Shown here piece after piece: positions 7,552 through 10,724 of a stretch of DNA of 10,724 nt. The stretch is from CAZTVF01 sp964616985 (GTDB lineage Bacteria > Planctomycetota > Phycisphaerae > SM23-33). Made by a program: the position numbers and the translations under genes. The DNA lies in contig CAZTVF010000153.1 in assembly GCA_964616985.1 (NCBI GenBank), positions 1-10,724 of the forward strand, in the 5' to 3' direction. A model generated the notes under the pieces. That model saw only the letters and a program-made list of their open reading frames with translations. It searched no databases and was not told the origin of the DNA. Positions within the stretch are counted from its first letter, which is position 1. Every line of letters starts with the position of its first letter.

Positions 7552-7664
7552 GTAGGGCATGCAGGTCCTCGGGCACAGGCCGAGGTCCTGCATGCCGCCG
7601 ACGGTCTTGGCATGTTCGTGGCATGCAGAACCTTTCGCTTCGCGAAAGAACCTGCATGCCCTAC
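7552..7664. repeat. REP-like inverted pair, unit 1
   Basis: The 113-base unit is bounded by a perfect 15-base inverted repeat: GTAGGGCATGCAGGT (7552-7566) and its reverse complement at 7650-7664. Inside are two large hairpins. Hairpin one (7556-7596) has 17-base arms with a single T-T mismatch and a 7-base loop. Hairpin two (7620-7660) has GGCATGCAG/CTGCATGCC outer arms, a symmetric AAC/AAC internal loop, CTTTCGC/GCGAAAG inner arms and a TTC loop. Each hairpin has GTAG at its foot, the first on the plus strand (7552-7555) and the second on the minus strand (7661-7664). This is the layout of a BIME. Confidence 0.85.
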
Positions 7665-7672
7665 CGCCTGCC

Positions 7673-7761
7673 GCCCCGCCAGGGGCGAAAGATGGTAGCC
7701 CGTGGCGTGAGCCACGGGGCCAAGTGCGATTACGATGATTCCCCAGCCCCGCCAGGGGCGA
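7673..7761. repeat. 16-bp direct repeat pair, each a small hairpin
   Basis: GCCCCGCCAGGGGCGA occurs at 7673-7688 and again, identical, at 7746-7761, 73 bases apart. Each copy folds as GCCCC/GGGGC around a GCCA loop. A related hairpin, GCCCT/AGGGC around TGCC, lies at 7789-7802. The copies flank or lie within the second REP-like unit. Confidence 0.8.
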
Positions 7762-7856
7762 CAGAAGCCGTGGCGGTTGTTCAGTGTCGCCCTTGCCAGG
7801 GCTTAAGAGGTGAAAGTGCATTCCCATTCCCGCCTCTGGCGAGGCGGGCTACCATC
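7691..7856. repeat. REP-like inverted pair, unit 2
   Basis: The 166-base unit is bounded by a perfect 12-base inverted repeat: GATGGTAGCCCG (7691-7702) and its reverse complement at 7845-7856. The left element is GTAG (7695-7698) plus CCCGTGGC/GCCACGGG around a GTGA loop (7699-7718). The right element, read on the minus strand, is GTAG (7849-7852) plus CCCGCCTC/GAGGCGGG around a 4-base loop (7829-7848). Both have GTAG exactly at the foot of an 8-base palindrome, as in unit 1. Confidence 0.82.
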
Positions 7857-7922
7857 TGCCGGCCCTGACGGGCCTGATCATCGCGCGGGCGCCTTGCCCT
7901 CGCATCTTTCCGTTACATCGCA

Positions 7923-8726
7923 TCAATTTCGGAACAGCGGATGGATATCCCCATCGCTCAACCCCAACTCCTCAACGACCGGCCCCAGCTTGAGCACGCG
8001 GCCGATGCCGCTCAGCGCGTGGCTGTCGCTGGCGATGTGGAAACAGCAGCCGCTCCGCTTGGCGATGCGCAGCATGCGAAGGAAGATCTCGTCCTTGAAC
8101 GGCCCCTGTGCGCCGAAGCACCCGGGGAACATGATGGTGCTGATCTCAAGGCTGACGCCCCTGGCCGCGGCGCGGGCGAAGGCGGCGGCGAAGTCCTTCT
8201 CGCTGATGCGCGAGTGGATCTCGTCCATCTGCGCCTCGTGCCCCAGCGGGAAGAACGGGTGCGCGATCCCCGTCGCCAGCCCCAGGTCGACGGCCTGCTC
8301 AAAACGCGCCACCAGCAGGCGGGCCACCGCGTCGGCATCGCGCAGCTCCGCGGGCGCCACGAACCCTCGCATGTGGAAGTGCGAGATCGGCAGCAGCACG
8401 AAGTCCAACTGCGCCGCGGCCGCCGGCGAGATTCCCACCTTGCCCTCGCCGCAGTATTCGCTCTCGCAGCCGACCAGCACGCGCACGCCGCTCAGGTCGC
8501 GCGGCAGCAGCGCCCGCGTCCCCAGCACGTGCGCCAGGTCCTGCGGCCGGTACCAGTCCATTGCGCCGGGCACGGCGGCGTCCCACAGGTGATCGGCAAA
8601 GCCGATCGTCCGCAGCCCCTCCTGGGCCGCCCTGGCGATGATGTTCGCCGGCGTGGCCTCTTTGTCGCCGCAGCAGGCCGAGAGCGTCGTGTGCACGTGC
8701 ACGTCGTGATCAATCTTGTAGGGCAT
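7923..8726 (-). CDS. PHP-domain metal-dependent phosphoesterase (histidinol-phosphatase-like)
   Basis: A 267-residue cytosolic enzyme of the PHP family, about the size of HisJ/HisK-type histidinol phosphatases. Nearly all expected metal ligands are visible: HVH (H10, H12), ADH (D45, H46), CESEY (E88), SHFH (H116, H118), AHP (H156) and SDSH (D234, H236). This is consistent with a multinuclear Mn, Fe or Zn centre that hydrolyses a phosphate ester. The substrate cannot be read from sequence; no histidine biosynthesis genes lie nearby, so a different small phosphoester or nucleotide is equally possible. The start ATG (8724-8726) is preferred because GAGGA lies 3 bases upstream, and because residues from a longer in-frame start at 8768 show no family features. 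It is divergent from the fucosidase gene and convergent with the histidine kinase. Confidence 0.92.
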   Translation of the reverse strand: MPYKIDHDVHVHTTLSACCGDKEATPANIIARAAQEGLRTIGFADHLWDAAVPGAMDWYRPQDLAHVLGTRALLPRDLSGVRVLVGCESEYCGEGKVGISPAAAAQLDFVLLPISHFHMRGFVAPAELRDADAVARLLVARFEQAVDLGLATGIAHPFFPLGHEAQMDEIHSRISEKDFAAAFARAAARGVSLEISTIMFPGCFGAQGPFKDEIFLRMLRIAKRSGCCFHIASDSHALSGIGRVLKLGPVVEELGLSDGDIHPLFRN

Positions 8727-8817
8727 GGTTCCTCGCTGGTTCAGGTGCTTGGGCCCCGACAAGACCATTATTTCAGCTCAAAGTCAATCGTCTCGGTCTG
8801 GATTATGTCTGGGGTAC

Positions 8818-8976
8818 GAAGGCGCCACCGGCGCGGTGCCACCCCCAAACTTGTTTGGGGGTGCGAAGGCGTCACCGGCGCTGGTGCGGTGCCATCCCCA
8901 GGAAGGCGTCACCGGCGCGGTGCCACCCCCAAACTTGTTTGGGGGTGCGACGGCGGCACCGGCGCGGCGGGGGGCC
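8818..8976. repeat. 49-bp repeat, two near-identical copies plus degenerate copies
   Basis: Copy one (8818-8866) and copy two (8902-8950) match at 48 of 49 positions. Each contains CACCCCCAAAC/GTTTGGGGGTG, an 11-base palindrome with only TT between the arms (8840-8863 and 8924-8947), preceded by CACCGGCGCGGTG. A shorter divergent unit lies between them (8865-8900: GAAGGCGTCACCGGCG, then CGGTGCCATCCCCAG). A decayed copy follows from 8949. The full copies are 84 bases apart. Confidence 0.9.
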
Positions 8977-9014
8977 GAACTGCATCAGCCAAGCAAAACC
9001 AGATTCCGAAAGTG

Positions 9015-9042
9015 TTGACTCGTCTGCCTCCGCGGCGACAAT
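9015..9042 (+). promoter_or_regulatory. Candidate promoter of the fucosidase gene
   Basis: TTGACT (9015-9020), a 16-base spacer and GACAAT (9037-9042). The -35 matches consensus at five of six positions and the -10 at four. The predicted start near 9049 would give a leader of about 55 bases to the ATG at 9104. It lies just downstream of the 49-base repeat block. Confidence 0.5.
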
Positions 9043-9103
9043 GCCGCCTGCGAAGCAGCATGAACCGCACCGAAAGAGCCTGCACATAATGAGAGGTCTC
9101 ACC

Positions 9104-10393
9104 ATGGCTGGAAGCATTGAAAGTACGCGAGCCCACTGGTTCGCCCAAGCCCGTTTTGGCATGTTCATCCACTGGGGGCTGTACACCAACCCCGCCGGGA
9201 TGTGGCAGGGGGCCAAGATCAAGCACCCCTACGCCGAGTGGCTGCAGGCCTCCGAGCACGTCCCCAGGCCCCAGTACCGCAAGCTCGCCGAGTCCTTCAA
9301 CCCGACGGGCTTTGACGCCGAGGAGTGGATCAGCCAGGCCCGCAGCGCCGGCATGCGATACTTCCTCATCACGGCCAAGCATCACGAGGGCTTCGCCCTC
9401 TGGCCGACGCGGGCATCGCGCTACAACGTCATGGACGCCACGCCGTTCAAGCGGGACATCATCGGCGAACTGGCCGCCGCCTGCCGCAAGTTCGACATCA
9501 AGCTGGGGCTCTATTACTCGCACTGGCAGGACTGGGAAGGCACCGGCGGCGACGTCTGCCAGACCTTCATGGTCAACGAGGAATACGTGCATCCCACGCA
9601 GGAGCAGTTCGAGAACTACTGGCGACACAAGTGCCTCGTGCAGGTGCGCGAGCTGCTGGACAACTACGACCCCGCCTTCTTCTGGTTCGACACCTGGAAC
9701 AAGGACAGCTTCGAATACATCACGCCCCAGCGGCAGGATGAGCTGATCGAACTCATCCGCAGCCGCAGCGAAACGTGCCTCGTGAACAGCCGCATCCAGT
9801 TCCTGGCCCCCTCGGAGAAGGTCGACTTCATTTCGATGATGGACAACGACTTCCCCGATAAGGGCCAGAACAAGCCGTGGGAAACGTCGGGCACGCTCAA
9901 TCATTCCTGGGGCTACCACTGCATGGACTTCGACTGGAAGTCCACGCGGCAACTTGTGCAGAACCTCGTGGGCAATGCGTCCAACGGCGGCAATTACCAG
10001 CTCAACGTGGGGCCCACGGGCGAGGGGCGTTTCCAGGACGCAGCCACCAAGCGACTGCGCGAGATCGGCCTGTGGCTGGGGGCCAACGGCGAGTCGGTGT
10101 ACGGCACGCAGCGCAGCGGGCTGGGCAGGCCCAGCTGGGGGCGGTTCACGTCCCGCGCCCTGCCCGGAAACCGGACGCGCCTGTACCTGCACCTGTGGGA
10201 TTTCACCCCCGACACCGCCGTGCTGCTGGACGGCGTGAAGAACGCGCCGCTGTCGGCCAGGGTGCTGGAAAGCGGCCAGCCCGTCACGGTCAACGCTACC
10301 GCCGCCGGCCTGTGGGTGCGGCTGCCTCGCGAGCTTCGCGGCCTGGAACTGCCGGTGATCGCCCTGGACGTTGAAGGCGGCGAGGTCGGCTGA
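9104..10393 (+). CDS. Alpha-L-fucosidase, glycoside hydrolase family 29
   Basis: A 429-residue retaining exo-enzyme that releases terminal alpha-L-fucose. GH29 marks are RFGMFIHWGLYT (H23, W24), FLITAKHHEGFALWPT (H93, H94), LGLYYSHWQDW, and FFWFDTWN, where D196 is the likely nucleophile. WETSGTLNHSWGYH (from W259) and ESVYGT (from E330), where the C-terminal beta part begins, follow. The acid/base residue is not assigned. There is no signal peptide, so it acts in the cytosol on imported fucosides, whereas many GH29 enzymes are exported. At 429 residues it is slightly short, with a reduced C-terminal beta domain. ATG 9104 is chosen because AGAGG lies 8 bases upstream; ATG 9089 is possible. No fucose transporter or catabolic gene lies in the window, so it stands alone here, though downstream DNA is not fully seen. 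Confidence 0.95.
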   Translation: MAGSIESTRAHWFAQARFGMFIHWGLYTNPAGMWQGAKIKHPYAEWLQASEHVPRPQYRKLAESFNPTGFDAEEWISQARSAGMRYFLITAKHHEGFALWPTRASRYNVMDATPFKRDIIGELAAACRKFDIKLGLYYSHWQDWEGTGGDVCQTFMVNEEYVHPTQEQFENYWRHKCLVQVRELLDNYDPAFFWFDTWNKDSFEYITPQRQDELIELIRSRSETCLVNSRIQFLAPSEKVDFISMMDNDFPDKGQNKPWETSGTLNHSWGYHCMDFDWKSTRQLVQNLVGNASNGGNYQLNVGPTGEGRFQDAATKRLREIGLWLGANGESVYGTQRSGLGRPSWGRFTSRALPGNRTRLYLHLWDFTPDTAVLLDGVKNAPLSARVLESGQPVTVNATAAGLWVRLPRELRGLELPVIALDVEGGEVG

Positions 10394-10456
10394 CCTGAGT
10401 GAGGCAAAGACCGCGGCCGCGACAGGCGTGATGCGCGGCGGGCTCTCGCCAGGCAA

Positions 10457-10473
10457 GCCTGCCTCCGGCAGGC
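10457..10473. repeat. Hairpin downstream of the fucosidase gene
   Basis: GCCTGCC (10457-10463) and GGCAGGC (10467-10473) around TCC, 64 bases after the fucosidase stop. Flanking GGGCT (10440-10444) and AGCCC (10475-10479) could add an outer stem. No T-run follows, so it is not a classical terminator. The rest of 10394-10611 shows nothing else. Confidence 0.55.
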
Positions 10474-10611
10474 AAGCCCCGGCCGCGTCCCCACGCGTTC
10501 GTCGGGCCCGCCGCCTGCGATGTGGCCATGCGCTCCGGCGGGGATTCATGCGGCCGTAGGCCCGCGGCGCCGGCTTTGGGCATCGGCAGAATCTTCTGGC
10601 CGAAAAAACTC

Positions 10612-10639
10612 TTGACCGCCCGAAATCTGCCGATATTAT
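10612..10639 (+). promoter_or_regulatory. Promoter of the tRNA-Gly gene
   Basis: TTGACC (10612-10617), a 16-base spacer and TATTAT (10634-10639), preceded by an A-run (10603-10608). Five of six positions match consensus in each box. The predicted start is about 3-5 bases before the mature tRNA end at 10650, giving a very short 5' leader. Confidence 0.8.
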
Positions 10640-10649
10640 TAGCAGTACC

Positions 10650-10721
10650 GCGGGCGTAGCTCAGTGGTAGAGCGTCACGTTGCCAACGTGAATGTCGTGA
10701 GTTCGACCCTCATCGCCCGCT
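10650..10721 (+). tRNA. tRNA-Gly (anticodon GCC)
   Basis: A 72-base cloverleaf with all arms. The acceptor is GCGGGCG/CGCCCGC (10650-10656 and 10714-10720), and the D arm is GCTC-AGTGGTA-GAGC. The anticodon arm is TCACG-TTGCCAA-CGTGA with anticodon GCC at 10682-10684, the variable region is ATGTC, and the T arm is GTGAG-TTCGACC-CTCAT (first pair G-U). The discriminator base is T, as usual for bacterial tRNA-Gly. CCA is not encoded: CGCCCGC is followed by TTTT to the window end, so CCA must be added by nucleotidyltransferase. It reads GGC and GGT codons. Confidence 0.97.
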
Positions 10722-10724
10722 TTT

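Larger units (their letters stand above)
7549..7922. other. Convergent intergenic region filled with REP-like elements
   Basis: 374 bases between the 3' ends of the histidine kinase and the PHP gene. About 320 of these bases belong to a chain of at least eight GC-rich hairpins, organised as two inverted-pair units (7552-7664 and 7691-7856) plus GGCCC/GGGCC around TGAC at 7861-7874. No hairpin carries a T-run, so no classical intrinsic terminator is seen. The strong stems could still slow or protect 3' ends of both mRNAs. I see no gene. Confidence 0.75.
8727..9103. other. Divergent intergenic region between PHP and fucosidase genes
   Basis: 377 bases without a credible gene. It contains the 49-base repeat block (8818-8976) and a good plus-strand promoter (9015-9042). 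On the minus strand a TTGACT hexamer lies about 60 bases before the PHP start, at 8780-8785, but no convincing -10 box stands at the right distance, so the PHP promoter is not assigned. An open frame runs upstream of the fucosidase from 8855, but it reads the repeats as an Arg/His-rich string and lies mostly before the promoter. Confidence 0.65.

Noticed and set aside
7552..7664. Intrinsic terminator for the kinase operon
   Set aside because: Strong stems are present but no T-run follows any of them on either strand; the paired GTAG layout fits REP elements better.
6265..7827. Long minus-strand open frame opposite the histidine kinase
   Set aside because: It is an antisense shadow that also runs through the hairpin cluster. 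The plus strand holds all kinase boxes in order.
8818..8950. Possible CRISPR array
   Set aside because: There are only two full copies, and the DNA between them is a degenerate copy of the same repeat rather than a unique spacer.
8855..9103. Extended N-terminus for the fucosidase
   Set aside because: It would read through the 49-base repeats as an Arg/His-rich string and start before the likely promoter. The ATG at 9104 has a ribosome site and family alignment begins there.
8909..10549. Long minus-strand open frame opposite the fucosidase
   Set aside because: It is an antisense shadow of a clear GH29 gene and begins and ends in repeats.
10721..10724. Terminator of the tRNA gene
   Set aside because: There are only four T residues at the window edge with no separate stem; the sequence ends too soon to judge.

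Overview
The window looks like chromosomal DNA from a high-GC bacterium, most likely a member of the Planctomycetota (Phycisphaerae-like). This is inferred from the VIT/VWA protein with its Asn-rich tail, the histidine kinase with a very large sensor region, the cytosolic GH29 fucosidase, and the many palindromic intergenic repeats. No taxonomic marker gene is present, so the assignment is an inference.

Layout. (1) Positions 1-1101, minus strand: a compact arsenic operon, arsR, then a small CGAxxG-motif redox protein, then arsM. arsM is cut by the window edge, and the last two genes overlap by 8 bases. A good sigma70-like promoter with an embedded dyad lies directly in front of arsR. (2) 1151-1578: intergenic DNA packed with GC-rich hairpins. 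(3) 1579-1902, minus: a small hypothetical protein. (4) 2254-7548, plus: a tight three-gene unit. It holds a secreted VIT/VWA protein whose signal-peptide n-region contains an in-frame 24-bp tandem repeat, an OmpR-type response regulator, and a membrane histidine kinase overlapping the regulator by 4 bases. (5) 7549-7922: a convergent intergenic region holding two inverted-pair, REP-like repeat units. (6) 7923-8726, minus: a PHP-family metal-dependent phosphoesterase. (7) 8727-9103: a divergent intergenic region with a 49-bp repeat in two near-identical copies plus degenerate copies. (8) 9104-10393, plus: a GH29 alpha-L-fucosidase. (9) 10650-10721, plus: tRNA-Gly(GCC) with a clear promoter.

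How the parts work together. In the ars operon, As(III) should release ArsR from its promoter and switch on ArsM methylation, with the CGAxxG protein as a possible thiol/redox helper. In the 2254-7548 unit, the exported VWA protein is probably made together with the two-component system, which makes it a candidate sensor partner or target. The fucosidase and the phosphoesterase are divergently transcribed and have no obvious shared pathway.

The most unusual material is the repeats. At least five GC-rich palindromes carry GTAG directly at their 5' foot, the hallmark of REP elements mobilised by RAYT transposases. Four of these form two inverted pairs. The other notable item is the expandable in-frame repeat in the VIT/VWA signal peptide.
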